From NCBI GenBank assembly GCA_017642585.1, contig JAGCOR010000024.1:1-54447 (forward strand): a DNA stretch of 54,447 bases, given 5' to 3'. This DNA is from Alphaproteobacteria bacterium. Lineage in GTDB: Bacteria; Pseudomonadota; Alphaproteobacteria; Rs-D84. The notes below the pieces were generated by a model. The model was given only the letters and a program-made list of their open reading frames with translations, did no database searches and was not told the origin of the DNA. Of this stretch, positions 25,400-33,353 are shown one piece after another (positions within the stretch are counted from its first letter, which is position 1; each line of letters opens with the position of its first letter). The position numbers and the translations under genes were made by a program.

Positions 25400-25969
25400 T
25401 TATTTTGCTCTTTCTACGTATTCAAGAGTTTCAGTATTTACAACAATCTTTTCACCTTGTTCGATAAATACAGGAACTTGGACACGAACACCGTTATCCA
25501 AAATAGCAGGTTTACCACCACTGCTGGTTGCTGTTTGACCCTTTAATGCAGGTTCTGTTTCTTCAACAATCGCGGTCACTGTTTTTGGCAAAGTGATGGA
25601 TACTGGATGACCTTCAACAAAATTAGCACGAACAACCATTTCAGGTGCCAAGAATTTCATTTGTTCACCCAAAGAATCAACTGGCATTGTAAATTGTTCA
25701 TAATCAGACAAATTCATGAAAAATGCATCTGTACCATCAGAATACAAATATTGGCATTCCAAATCTTCAACCATCAATTTTTCAACTTTGTCTTCTGCGC
25801 GCCAACGATCGCCACCTTTGTTACCTGAATCAATATCACGCAGGTCAGCTTGAACAAAAGCACCGCCTTTGCCTGGTTTAACCTTGGTAATAGAAGTTAC
25901 TGAATAACGCTTGCCGTTGTGGGAAATCACCCAACCAACACGCATATCATTTGCAATATAAGATGCCAT
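25400..25969 (-). CDS. efp: Elongation factor P
   Basis: EF-P rescues ribosomes stalled at polyproline. The 189-residue protein has three beta domains: the N-terminal KOW-like domain with KPGKGGAFVQADLRD (its Lys is the residue modified by EpmA in organisms with that system), the middle OB domain, and the C-terminal OB domain with GQTATSSGGKPAILDNGVRVQVP. It lacks obvious changes from the family. Probable promoter at 26002-26030. Confidence 0.97.
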   Translation of the reverse strand: MASYIANDMRVGWVISHNGKRYSVTSITKVKPGKGGAFVQADLRDIDSGNKGGDRWRAEDKVEKLMVEDLECQYLYSDGTDAFFMNLSDYEQFTMPVDSLGEQMKFLAPEMVVRANFVEGHPVSITLPKTVTAIVEETEPALKGQTATSSGGKPAILDNGVRVQVPVFIEQGEKIVVNTETLEYVERAK

Positions 25970-26001
25970 TTATAATACCCCTTTGGTTTTTGAATGTCCT
26001 A

Positions 26002-26030
26002 AGAATATAACAAACTTTTTTTCTATGCAA
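26002..26030 (-). promoter_or_regulatory. Probable efp promoter
   Basis: Minus-strand TTGCAT (26030-26025), 17 nt, TATTCT (26007-26002); TATATT at 15 nt is an alternative -10. Confidence 0.45.
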
Positions 26031-26056
26031 CAAAAAACCGCCATAACGGCGGTTTT
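26031..26056 (-). terminator. dnaN terminator
   Basis: Hairpin AACCGCC-loop-GGCGGTT followed on the minus strand by T6, 16 nt after the dnaN stop and directly abutting the efp promoter. Confidence 0.85.
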
Positions 26057-26072
26057 ATTGTGTTTGTTTTTA

Positions 26073-27185
26073 TTACATACGCATTGGCATTAACACGAAC
26101 AATGCATCTGTATTTTTATCAGTAGATTTGATAATTGTTGGTGACAAAGGTTCCTGCATTTCCATTTGGAATTTATCACCTTCGACCTGACCTGCGACAT
26201 CCAACAAGAATTTAACATTGAAATTAATAGTAAATGTTGCATCACCATTATATTCTATATCTAATTCTTGGGTTGCAGTTCCAGCATCAGGGCTGGATGC
26301 GTTAATCACCAATTTATTCATAGAAAATGATAATTGAACAGATTTTGTTTTATCAACACTGGCGACTGAAACCAAATCAACCGCACTGACGAATTGTTTT
26401 CTGTCCAACACTGCAATCTTGTCATTACCCTTTGGAATAACAACACGATAGTTTGGATATTGTGCATCAACCAATTTACTGGTCAAAATAGCAGCGCCAA
26501 CTGTGAAACGTGCCTTGGTATCAGACAATTCAACCAAAACATCATCAACATTTGCATCTTCTAATAATTTAGACAATTCACCGATAACGCGTCTCGGGAT
26601 AATAACCGAAGGCATACCCGCACACCCCGCAGGTGCATTTATTGCACACAAAGCCATACGTTGTGCGTCAGTTGCCACAGCGGTCAATTTACCAGTATCT
26701 TCAGATATATGGAAATAAATACCGCCCAAATGATAACGAACATCATCTGTTGGAATTGCGAATTTTGTTTGGTTAATCAAATGTGCCAAATCACCAGTTG
26801 TCATTTGGAATTTTGTGCTTAAATTACCGCCAGCCATCACAGGGAAATTTTCCGCAGGCAAAGTTGGCAAATGGAACACAGCACGACCACTGGAAACAAC
26901 CAATTGATCCCCAGATTGTTTAAAACTGATTTCTGCATCATCAGGCAATTTACGAACAATGTCGTACAACATTTGTACAGGAACCGTGATTTTGCCCGCC
27001 AATGTAATATCTGCGGCCACATGTTCAACCAATTCCAAATCTACGTTCGTAGCCGACAAAACTAAATCATCTGCAACTTCGATTTTAACATTAACCAAAA
27101 TGGGCAAAGTCGCGCGTTTTTCAACGATAGATTGCATATGCCCCAGTGCACGTATCAAAACCTGCCGAAACACTGAAAATTCCAT
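26073..27185 (-). CDS. dnaN: DNA polymerase III beta sliding clamp
   Basis: The beta clamp rings DNA and tethers polymerase III. The 370-residue product has the three-domain clamp fold (about 1-120, 125-245, 250-370) and motifs such as LPILVNVKIEV, RAVFHLPTLPAENFP, ATDAQRMAL and the C-terminal ending VLMPMRM, which forms part of the peptide-binding pocket. It is a single gene here, not next to dnaA or recF as in many bacteria; dnaA is 12 kb away. Its AGGAG site precedes the ATG. Its promoter lies in the terminator of the upstream gene. Confidence 0.97.
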   Translation of the reverse strand: MEFSVFRQVLIRALGHMQSIVEKRATLPILVNVKIEVADDLVLSATNVDLELVEHVAADITLAGKITVPVQMLYDIVRKLPDDAEISFKQSGDQLVVSSGRAVFHLPTLPAENFPVMAGGNLSTKFQMTTGDLAHLINQTKFAIPTDDVRYHLGGIYFHISEDTGKLTAVATDAQRMALCAINAPAGCAGMPSVIIPRRVIGELSKLLEDANVDDVLVELSDTKARFTVGAAILTSKLVDAQYPNYRVVIPKGNDKIAVLDRKQFVSAVDLVSVASVDKTKSVQLSFSMNKLVINASSPDAGTATQELDIEYNGDATFTINFNVKFLLDVAGQVEGDKFQMEMQEPLSPTIIKSTDKNTDALFVLMPMRM

Positions 27186-27228
27186 AATAATCTCCTGTTC
27201 TTATTTGTTTTCTTATTTCCTGGTTCTT

Positions 27229-27258
27229 AGTATACAAAAAAACACCGATTCGGTGCAA
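27229..27258 (-). promoter_or_regulatory. dnaN promoter, overlapping the upstream terminator
   Basis: Minus-strand TTGCAC (27258-27253), 18 nt, TATACT (27234-27229). The -35 and spacer consist of the terminator hairpin and T-tract of the AsmA-like gene. Confidence 0.55.
27236..27255 (-). terminator. Terminator of the AsmA-like gene
   Basis: Hairpin CACCGA/TCGGTG with a 1-nt centre (effective loop larger) followed on the minus strand by T7, about 60 nt after the stop codon at 27314. Confidence 0.65.
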
Positions 27259-27313
27259 GAGTAAATCTCGCCTTTGGCATTAAAAAATTTTTTGTGTTTT
27301 TTTGTCTAAAATC

Positions 27314-29398
27314 TTATTCAGATATCTTGTCTAACAAAGGTTGAGTCAATATTTTTACAGGTGTCCCCAACCATTCAGGATCATCACGTTTTGAATGTGC
27401 GCCTTTCTTCTTGGCTGTATCGCAGGGATGTTCATCAGCCAACCAACTTTCCAACAAATCTCCGGCCAATAAACCCGCCAACAAACCGCCTGCTATACTT
27501 AACCCACCGGTCAAAGGTGACAATAATAATCCCAATCCAACGGCAGAACCAACCTTGCCCGCGATTGCACCAGCGCTTATCTTGAAATCAGGTTCCGCCA
27601 AATTGCCAGTTATTTCCAACGCATTAACCACATTACCCGACAAAGATAATTTTAACCCACGCACAGGAACGGTCGCCAAAGATAATTGAATTTTTTCCTT
27701 ACCCAAATCTAAAGTTCCAGCCAGACGCATATTTATAACCTGGGTTTCCACAGCGACACCATTTTTCGTTTCAATTAATCCATCACGAATTTTGATATTT
27801 GCAACGGCATTATTGATTCGAATCATATCGCGTTTGTTGCCTGTAAATAAATCTTCAACATTATGACGCAGTGAGGTCAAGAAATCGCCACCATACATAT
27901 ATTCAACCAAATCAGCATGTGCATGACCCCTATCCACAGAATACATAAACAAAGGTCCCGTCATTGTCTTCATTATTTCAGACATATTAGAACCATGTGC
28001 GCGCATATAAAAATCGCAATTCACAGGCAACCCAGAAATAACATCATCTACATTGATTTCATTTAAAATATCCCCGATATAAACACGTTCCAAATCGCCA
28101 ACCCATTGCGCATTATAAACACCATTTTCATCTATATCCGCATCTAACACAGTATTAACTGTCCCAGATGCAAACCCTGTTACACCAGATAAAAATAATT
28201 TATGATTTGCGACATTTAATTTGGCTTTGAAATCAGACAAATTCAAATTGCGATATACAAAAAAGTTTTTAATTTTCACATCGGCTTCTACATCTGCATC
28301 ATAGAAAAATTTTCCAAACAAAGGCATATCATGAAAACAATTTAAATCACGTTTTGGGTGTACCCATTCAACCCCTACACCATACCAATCTGGGAAAGAT
28401 TTATATAAATTCACATTATTCGAACTAATCTTGGCACGAATCACAGGTTTATTTTTCGACCAATCATATGAACCAGAAAAATCGATATCAGATCCATTAA
28501 CCGATATAGAAGATTTTCTGAACGATAATTTATTTCTATCGAAACCACCTGCAACATTAACTTTGACTTTTGGCAAATCAACCATATCTAAATTAAACCA
28601 ATCCCCAGATTTTTTAAGATCAGGAATTTCCCCACGCACAACAAAATCAATTGGGATTTTACTGGTTCCTTCTAATGCAACATCTGTGATCAATGCCTGC
28701 CCACCAGTTGCAAAAGCGATTCGCACAGGATATATTTTTCTGTCGCTGTTATATTCAGCAAAATTTATTACGAATGGAAAATTTTTATCATATGGTTTAA
28801 CCCAACCACTGTATTCAATATTATCAGCCCGCATATAATTATGAATTCCAAAACTGACCAAATGATACTTATCGCCATAAATATCAGCAGACAAATTATC
28901 AATTTCTAACCCAAAGAAAGGCAATTTAGAAACGGGATATTTTTCAACCTGCTTAGCCACCTCTTCTGCTTCGCCTTTTTGTGTTTCATTAAACACGATA
29001 GAATTTTTGCCGTCTGCGTTTTTTTCCACTGCGATTTTTGCATCATAAATTTTTATATATCGAATCACAGGTTTTGCGCGCAACAAAGAAATCAAATCTA
29101 ACCGCACATCAATTTTATTTGCGACAAATAAATTTTTATTTTTTGCCCAATCTGCATTTGGAATTCGCACAGAATTAAATTCTATTTCTGGACGCAGAGA
29201 AAATCTCCATGACATATTCCCATCAATTTCAATTGGCAAATTCAAAGTATCGCGCATCACAGATAAAATATTTCCGCGTAATGTTTCAAGATTGATTTGG
29301 CTTAATGCAATTACAACCGATACAGCCAACCCCATCAGAAATAAAAACACTATTCTGATTAACCAAAGGTACCGTCTGTATACAGCATACATTATCAT
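27314..29398 (-). CDS. AsmA-like envelope protein
   Basis: The 694-residue protein has one N-terminal membrane helix (about 10-32) and a long, beta-rich extracytoplasmic part. The AsmA hallmarks are LNLPIEIDGNMSWRFSLRPEIEFNSVRIPNADW near residues 52-84 (shown in family as inner-membrane-proximal chorein-like start) and a C-terminal DUF3971/AsmA region with RLAGTLDLGKEKIQLSLATVPV and the Gly-rich segment LGLLLSPLTGGLSIAGGLLAG. AsmA-like proteins are thought to form bridges that carry phospholipids to the outer membrane. The first of two close ATGs (29398) is chosen for its AAGGGG site 8 nt away. It begins 12 nt after the pseudouridine synthase stop, so the two are co-transcribed. Confidence 0.8.
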   Translation of the reverse strand: MIMYAVYRRYLWLIRIVFLFLMGLAVSVVIALSQINLETLRGNILSVMRDTLNLPIEIDGNMSWRFSLRPEIEFNSVRIPNADWAKNKNLFVANKIDVRLDLISLLRAKPVIRYIKIYDAKIAVEKNADGKNSIVFNETQKGEAEEVAKQVEKYPVSKLPFFGLEIDNLSADIYGDKYHLVSFGIHNYMRADNIEYSGWVKPYDKNFPFVINFAEYNSDRKIYPVRIAFATGGQALITDVALEGTSKIPIDFVVRGEIPDLKKSGDWFNLDMVDLPKVKVNVAGGFDRNKLSFRKSSISVNGSDIDFSGSYDWSKNKPVIRAKISSNNVNLYKSFPDWYGVGVEWVHPKRDLNCFHDMPLFGKFFYDADVEADVKIKNFFVYRNLNLSDFKAKLNVANHKLFLSGVTGFASGTVNTVLDADIDENGVYNAQWVGDLERVYIGDILNEINVDDVISGLPVNCDFYMRAHGSNMSEIMKTMTGPLFMYSVDRGHAHADLVEYMYGGDFLTSLRHNVEDLFTGNKRDMIRINNAVANIKIRDGLIETKNGVAVETQVINMRLAGTLDLGKEKIQLSLATVPVRGLKLSLSGNVVNALEITGNLAEPDFKISAGAIAGKVGSAVGLGLLLSPLTGGLSIAGGLLAGLLAGDLLESWLADEHPCDTAKKKGAHSKRDDPEWLGTPVKILTQPLLDKISE

Positions 29399-29410
29399 TG
29401 CGCGAACCCC

Positions 29411-30370
29411 TTACGGTAATTGAAACTCAAGCAATTTCATCACAGGTTGCATAAAATCAGGAACCTGGGCTTGAAGTGTTATCATTTTTCTTGTACCTGG
29501 ATGAACAAATGTAATTCTGTATGCCAACAAAAATAAATTTTTCGTGGACAACATAGATTTCAAAGTTTCATCCAATTTAGTTGGTTTACCATATAAATCA
29601 TCACCAACAATTGGTGCGTGTAATGAAAAAGCACTGTGCAATCTTAATTGATGTGTACGACCTGTTTTCGGTGAAAACAAAACCCACGTCAACAAACCAC
29701 CTGCTTGCGATAACACACGATATTCAGTAACCGCATGTTGCAACTGCGCACCTTTATCACCTTTGCCCTTGGTTTCGCATACTTGGCCTTTGGCGACATA
29801 ATTATCTATGACACCCTTTTTTTCCGCCACAGTCCCATTTAACAAAGCTAAATATTCTTTGTGTGCAGTTTTATTTTGAAATTGTTTGGATAAATCTTGG
29901 GCGGCACGTTGATTTTTTGCAACAACCAACAAACCACTGGTTTCCCGGTCAATTCTGTGCACCAAAGATATTTTGTCATATGGGAACAAAGCCGCAGCCA
30001 TTTTATCCACAGATTTTTTTATACCCGTTCCACCCTGCACCGCCAACCCCGCAGGTTTATTAAACACAACTATATCATTGTCGTTATGAATAATACATTT
30101 ACGCAACATTTCCAAATCAGACAAAGAAAAATGATCGCCTGTTTCGGTTTTTTTTACTGTTTTATATGATTGCAAAGTTGGTGGAATACGAATAACATCG
30201 CCTGTGGTTAACACCTCTGTTCCACGACATCTTGAAGAATTAATTCTTATCTGACCACCGCGACACAATTTATAAAAATCGCGCTGGGGTAAACCTGGAT
30301 AATAACGACCAAACCAACGCAACAAACGCGTTCCGTCTTCTACCTGGGAAACATTAACAAATTCCACCAA
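29411..30370 (-). CDS. RluC/RluD family 23S rRNA pseudouridine synthase
   Basis: The 319-residue enzyme has an N-terminal S4 RNA-binding domain (about 15-75, CRGGQIRINSSRC) and a pseudouridine synthase domain with the catalytic Asp in HRIDRETSGLLVVAKN and the later KTGRTHQLRLH. RluC- versus RluD-type specificity cannot be set from sequence alone; the short S4 domain and motif favour RluC. There is no ATG near the N-terminus: the frame starts at TTG (30370, AAAGGA 9 nt before) or GTG (30367). AsmA-like gene follows 12 nt later. Confidence 0.88.
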   Translation of the reverse strand: MVEFVNVSQVEDGTRLLRWFGRYYPGLPQRDFYKLCRGGQIRINSSRCRGTEVLTTGDVIRIPPTLQSYKTVKKTETGDHFSLSDLEMLRKCIIHNDNDIVVFNKPAGLAVQGGTGIKKSVDKMAAALFPYDKISLVHRIDRETSGLLVVAKNQRAAQDLSKQFQNKTAHKEYLALLNGTVAEKKGVIDNYVAKGQVCETKGKGDKGAQLQHAVTEYRVLSQAGGLLTWVLFSPKTGRTHQLRLHSAFSLHAPIVGDDLYGKPTKLDETLKSMLSTKNLFLLAYRITFVHPGTRKMITLQAQVPDFMQPVMKLLEFQLP

Positions 30371-30421
30371 AGGTTTTATTCCTTTTGTTATATACCAAAC
30401 ATTTTTTATCAGTTATGTTTA

Positions 30422-30451
30422 ATATTACAAAAAAACACGACGAATCGTCAA
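30422..30451 (-). promoter_or_regulatory. Probable promoter of the pseudouridine synthase gene
   Basis: Minus-strand TTGACG (30451-30446), 18 nt, TAATAT (30427-30422). The hairpin GACGA-TCGTC followed by T7 overlaps the -35 and spacer, giving a second terminator/promoter overlap like that of dnaN. Confidence 0.45.
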
Positions 30452-30471
30452 TATTTTTTGACATTTGATGT

Positions 30472-30500
30472 AAAAAAAATTACCCGGGAAAAATCCCGGG
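30472..30500 (-). terminator. Terminator of pilin gene 1
   Basis: Perfect 7-bp GC-rich hairpin (CCCGGGA / TCCCGGG, 4-nt loop) followed on the minus strand by a T8 tract, 24 nt after the pilin stop. Confidence 0.9.
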
Positions 30501-30524
30501 ATAATTTCATAAATATGGCAAAAA

Positions 30525-31025
30525 TTATGGATTCATTCTTTCATCAGATTTTCCATAGGTTATACCCAAAGTTTTTTTACCATCGGTTCCTGCTGTGCAT
30601 GTTCCTTTGCTGGTTGCACCAGTCCAATCTCTGGCTGCCAACACAGTACATGTTTTGTCGCCCAAACCGGTAATTGTAACTGTAAACGTTTTATTGCCTA
30701 TACTCTGAGTAATTTCATATTTACCACCATATGGATTTTGATATGCTTTATCCTCATTACCAAAACCTAACAAAATAAGAGTATCTTCACCTTTACTTGT
30801 AGCACCTGTTTCTGCTCCATTAAAATCAGGTTGTGAATTGTACAATAAACGAACACCGTTTACGATACCAGCGACATCATCATCAATACGGCTTAATCTT
30901 TGTGAAGACATAGCACTGTTAATCAAAACGAATGCAGCTGCTGTGATTAACCCCATAATGGCCAATACACCGACCATTTCAATCATGGAACGACCAGATT
31001 GTTGTTTTTTTGTTTGTTTTTTCAT
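30525..31025 (-). CDS. Type IVb-like pilin 1 (class A)
   Basis: The 166-residue prepilin has a basic leader and the cleavage region QQSG|RSMIEMVGVLAIMG; cut after Gly11, the mature N-terminus would be Arg with Glu at +5, the conserved pilin Glu. A hydrophobic helix follows, then an N-D-D-x-A-G-I-V-N-G-V-R helix, variable C-terminal beta region and two Cys (KTCTVL and KGTCTAG) that fit the C-terminal disulfide loop of type IVb pilins (PilS/TcpA). The 5' 190 nt are nearly identical to pilin 2. Start at 31025 (GGGAG). It has its own promoter and terminator. It is the last of five tandem pilin genes. Confidence 0.8.
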   Translation of the reverse strand: MKKQTKKQQSGRSMIEMVGVLAIMGLITAAAFVLINSAMSSQRLSRIDDDVAGIVNGVRLLYNSQPDFNGAETGATSKGEDTLILLGFGNEDKAYQNPYGGKYEITQSIGNKTFTVTITGLGDKTCTVLAARDWTGATSKGTCTAGTDGKKTLGITYGKSDERMNP

Positions 31026-31055
31026 TTGTTTCTCCCTTTTGTTCAAGACAGTTGC

Positions 31056-31084
31056 ATTATATCATAAAACAAACCCGATATCAA
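31056..31084 (-). promoter_or_regulatory. Promoter of pilin gene 1
   Basis: Minus-strand TTGATA (31084-31079), 17 nt ending in TGA, TATAAT (31061-31056); strong. Confidence 0.7.
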
Positions 31085-31103
31085 GATTACGACCTTATTT
31101 TTA

Positions 31104-31135
31104 TAAAAAAATCCCAGGAATTTTATCCCTGGGAT
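31104..31135 (-). terminator. Terminator of pilin gene 2
   Basis: Hairpin ATCCCAGG / CCTGGGAT with a 9-nt loop, then T7 on the minus strand, 25 nt after the pilin 2 stop codon. Confidence 0.85.
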
Positions 31136-31159
31136 AAAACAATATTGCATTGTAATTTA

Positions 31160-31669
31160 TTATGGGTTCATACTTGAATCTGCTTTACCATATTGAATGA
31201 CAACTTTATTGGTATTGGTTGTCGTGGCTGTACATGATGTAACAGGGCTACTTTCAACGGCAGTTGTAATAACCTTTCCGCCTGCTGTCCATGTTTTTGT
31301 TGATAATACAGTACATGTTTTTGCACCCAACTTATCCAATGTAACAGTAAATGTTCTGGCGTTTGGTTGAGAATTTAATATATAATCCCCACCATATGGA
31401 TTTTGATATGCCTTATCAGCATTTCCAAATCCCAACAAAACCAGAGTATCTGCACTAACCCCTGTAAAATCAGGTTGTGAATTGTACAACAAACGAACAC
31501 CGTTTACGATACCAGCGACATCATCATCAACACGGCTTAATCTTTGTGAAGACATAGCACTGTTAATCAAAACGAATGCAGCTGCTGTGATTAAACCCAT
31601 AACAGCCAATACACCGACCATTTCAATCATGGAACGGCCAGATTGTTGTTTTTTTGTTTGTTTTTTCAT
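31160..31669 (-). CDS. Type IVb-like pilin 2 (class A)
   Basis: The 169-residue prepilin shares almost every residue of its first ~65 positions with pilin 1 (same leader, QQSG|RSMIEMVGVLAVMG, the SRVDDDVAGIVNGVRLLYNSQPDF helix) but has a different C-terminal domain. Two Cys, in KTCTVL and VTSCTAT, fit a disulfide loop. Its promoter at 31705-31733 and its terminator suggest a separate transcript. Identical 5' halves with divergent 3' halves indicate recent duplication or gene conversion. Confidence 0.8.
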   Translation of the reverse strand: MKKQTKKQQSGRSMIEMVGVLAVMGLITAAAFVLINSAMSSQRLSRVDDDVAGIVNGVRLLYNSQPDFTGVSADTLVLLGFGNADKAYQNPYGGDYILNSQPNARTFTVTLDKLGAKTCTVLSTKTWTAGGKVITTAVESSPVTSCTATTTNTNKVVIQYGKADSSMNP

Positions 31670-31704
31670 TTGCTTTCTCCTTGTTCTTTCCTTAAGCATT
31701 GTAC

Positions 31705-31733
31705 ATTATATCACAAAGCACAGGTGCAATCAA
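31705..31733 (-). promoter_or_regulatory. Promoter of pilin gene 2
   Basis: Minus-strand TTGATT (31733-31728), 17 nt ending in TGA, TATAAT (31710-31705). Confidence 0.7.
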
Positions 31734-31782
31734 ACCGTTATAACAAATAATTTAATTAACACCATTTATTTTTAACTTGATT

Positions 31783-32241
31783 TTATTTACTAACTGTGAT
31801 TGATATCACCCATTTACCACTACTATTCTTGGTACACGAATGGGCTGTTGCAATTTTCCATTCTTTAATGCCCAATGCGGTGCAATCGCCTTCTGGTAAT
31901 CCTGTTAATTTAACTGCAAATGTTGTATTTGACAGCCTTTCCACAGAATATGTACTGCCAGTGTATGGGCCTGTGGCACTTTTACTCAAAGCAGCCAACA
32001 AAGTTGTACTATTTATTGTTGGCAGGTCTTCGTGTTCTGCATATATTGAACGCGTACCCGTTGCAATTTCCACCATATCATCAACAGCACGATTACGTTT
32101 TTGAGATGAAGTCCCGTTGGCAATCAATGCAAAAGCCCCCGCAGTAACCAATGCCATTATCGACAAAACACCTATCATTTCGATCATGGAACGGCCAGAT
32201 TGCTGTTTTTTATTCATCGTCTTTTTTTCATCAACCACCAT
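31783..32241 (-). CDS. Type IVb-like pilin 3 (class B)
   Basis: The 152-residue prepilin has a longer leader (MVVDEKKTMNKKQQSG, Gly16) before RSMIEMIGVLSIMA. It belongs with pilins 4 and 5: QKRNRAVDDMVEIATGTRSIYAEHEDL, TGPYTGSTYSVE, and the Cys pair in EGDCTAL and AHSCTK. The leader differs from the other four, so this is the most diverged copy. The ATG at 32241 has GAGGTGA before it. No own promoter is obvious; it is probably transcribed from upstream through the hairpin at 32272-32296. No clear terminator follows. Confidence 0.78.
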   Translation of the reverse strand: MVVDEKKTMNKKQQSGRSMIEMIGVLSIMALVTAGAFALIANGTSSQKRNRAVDDMVEIATGTRSIYAEHEDLPTINSTTLLAALSKSATGPYTGSTYSVERLSNTTFAVKLTGLPEGDCTALGIKEWKIATAHSCTKNSSGKWVISITVSK

Positions 32242-32271
32242 AATATCACCTCTTAAAAACAATATGCAACA

Positions 32272-32296
32272 AACCAAAGGGGAATCCCCTTTGGTT
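32272..32296 (-). terminator. Strong hairpin between pilin genes 4 and 3 (attenuator or mRNA-stability element)
   Basis: An 11-bp perfect stem (AACCAAAGGGG / CCCCTTTGGTT) with a 3-nt loop lies 26 nt after the pilin 4 stop. On the minus strand no long T-tract follows, so full termination is doubtful; it may set the ratio of pilin 4 to pilin 3 mRNA. Confidence 0.6.
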
Positions 32297-32322
32297 CGTT
32301 ATTTTATCAACAAAAGTCTTTA

Positions 32323-32775
32323 TTATTTATCGAATGTAACAGTAACAGTACCTGCTGAATTAGCATTAGCGGCAACGCTACAAGTAGTTGTTGCATCCTT
32401 AAATCCACGGATTTTCAATCCATTACAATCTTTAGCAGGAACATTTGTCAACGTTACAACAAATTGTGTATTGGAAGAAGTACTCATAGCTACAGAATAT
32501 GTACTGCCAGAATATGGACCTGTGGTACCTTTGTTAATAGCGGCCAATATATTTGCATCTATGCCGGAACCAAAATTATCATGTTCTGCATACACCGAAC
32601 GAACACCGGCTGCAATTTCCATAATATCATCAGTTGCACGATTACGTTTTTGTGACGAAGATGCACTGGAAATCAACACGAAAGCACCAGCGGTGATTAA
32701 TCCCATAACGGCCAATACACCGACCATTTCAATCATTGAACGTCCAGATTGTTGTTTTTTTGTTTGTTTTTTCAT
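32323..32775 (-). CDS. Type IVb-like pilin 4 (class B)
   Basis: The 150-residue prepilin has leader MKKQTKKQQSG, then RSMIEMVGVLAVMGLITAG. The class B helix QKRNRATDDIMEIAAGVRSVYAEHDNF is followed by TGPYSGSTYSVA, LTNVPAKDCNGLKIRGF and a second Cys in TTCSVAA. The NVPAKDC pattern is like the region before the first Cys of PilS pilins of conjugative thin pili. The upstream 30 nt closely match those of pilin 5. Confidence 0.8.
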   Translation of the reverse strand: MKKQTKKQQSGRSMIEMVGVLAVMGLITAGAFVLISSASSSQKRNRATDDIMEIAAGVRSVYAEHDNFGSGIDANILAAINKGTTGPYSGSTYSVAMSTSSNTQFVVTLTNVPAKDCNGLKIRGFKDATTTCSVAANANSAGTVTVTFDK

Positions 32776-32779
32776 TTTT

Positions 32780-33328
32780 TGCTCCCTTATATTTTCGCAT
32801 TTTATATTTCTATAAAATCATATTTTCGTTATTTTTCAAATGTAATAGCAAACGTTGAAACACTACTATCTCCGCTATCAACAGTACAAGTAGGTGTCGC
32901 TGTTTTTCCTTTCCATTCTTTTATTTTTAATGCACTGCAATCGCCATTTGGAACCTTCGTTAAAGATATAGTAAATGTCGTTGCACTTGCCCTTTCTACA
33001 GAATATGCACTGCCACTATATGGACCAACCGAACTCTTGTTCATAGAATTCAACAAAGTGCTGACAGCTGGCATATCACTTTTAGCTGGAAATTCTTCAC
33101 GTACCGCATATAAGGAACGCATACCAGATGCAATTTCCATAACGTCATCAATCACACGATTACGTTTTGTTGATGAAGATGCACTGCCTATCAATACAAA
33201 TGCACCAGCGGTAATCAATCCCATAACGGCCAATACACCGACCATTTCAATCATAGAACGACCAGATTGTTGTTTTTTGATTTGTTTTTTCATTTTTATA
33301 CTCCCTTGTATTTTCGCATTTTATATTT
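32780..33328. repeat. Duplicated pilin unit: repeated upstream region
   Basis: CCCTT(A/G)TATTTTCGCATTTTATATTT occurs at about 32784-32809 and 33303-33328, in each case as the ribosome-site and promoter region of a pilin gene (pilins 4 and 5). The intervening 32829-33293 is pilin 5. This is direct evidence that a gene plus its 5' control region was tandemly duplicated. Confidence 0.75.
32829..33293 (-). CDS. Type IVb-like pilin 5 (class B)
   Basis: The 154-residue prepilin has leader MKKQIKKQQSG, then RSMIEMVGVLAVMGLITAG. The helix TKRNRVIDDVMEIASGMRSLYAV is followed by GPYSGSAYSVE and the Cys pair in NGDCSAL and TPTCTVD. It is the first gene of the array on the minus strand. Its promoter (33325-33353) overlaps that of uvrC on the other strand. 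Spacing to pilin 4 is 53 nt. Confidence 0.8.
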   Translation of the reverse strand: MKKQIKKQQSGRSMIEMVGVLAVMGLITAGAFVLIGSASSSTKRNRVIDDVMEIASGMRSLYAVREEFPAKSDMPAVSTLLNSMNKSSVGPYSGSAYSVERASATTFTISLTKVPNGDCSALKIKEWKGKTATPTCTVDSGDSSVSTFAITFEK

Positions 33329-33334
33329 TATCAT
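33306..33334 (+). promoter_or_regulatory. uvrC promoter, leaderless arrangement
   Basis: TTGTAT (33306-33311), 17 nt, TATCAT (33329-33334), 7 nt before the uvrC ATG at 33342. No Shine-Dalgarno sequence precedes the ATG. It overlaps the pilin 5 promoter. Confidence 0.5.
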
Positions 33335-33353
33335 AAAAAACATGAACACGCAA
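33325..33353 (-). promoter_or_regulatory. Promoter of pilin gene 5
   Basis: Minus-strand TTGCGT (33353-33348), 17 nt ending in TGA, TAAAAT (33330-33325). The -35 lies inside the first codons of uvrC. Confidence 0.5.

Noticed and set aside
30800..33300. Repeated blocks in the pilin region as a CRISPR or tandem repeat array
   Set aside because: The repeats are coding 5' ends and control regions of paralogous pilin genes at irregular distances of 450-650 nt, not short regularly spaced repeats.
32117..33336. Long plus-strand open frames opposite pilins 3-5 (195-232 residues)
   Set aside because: They are antisense shadows: their sequences mirror the conserved pilin leader, contain no ribosome sites and repeat from copy to copy with the pilins.
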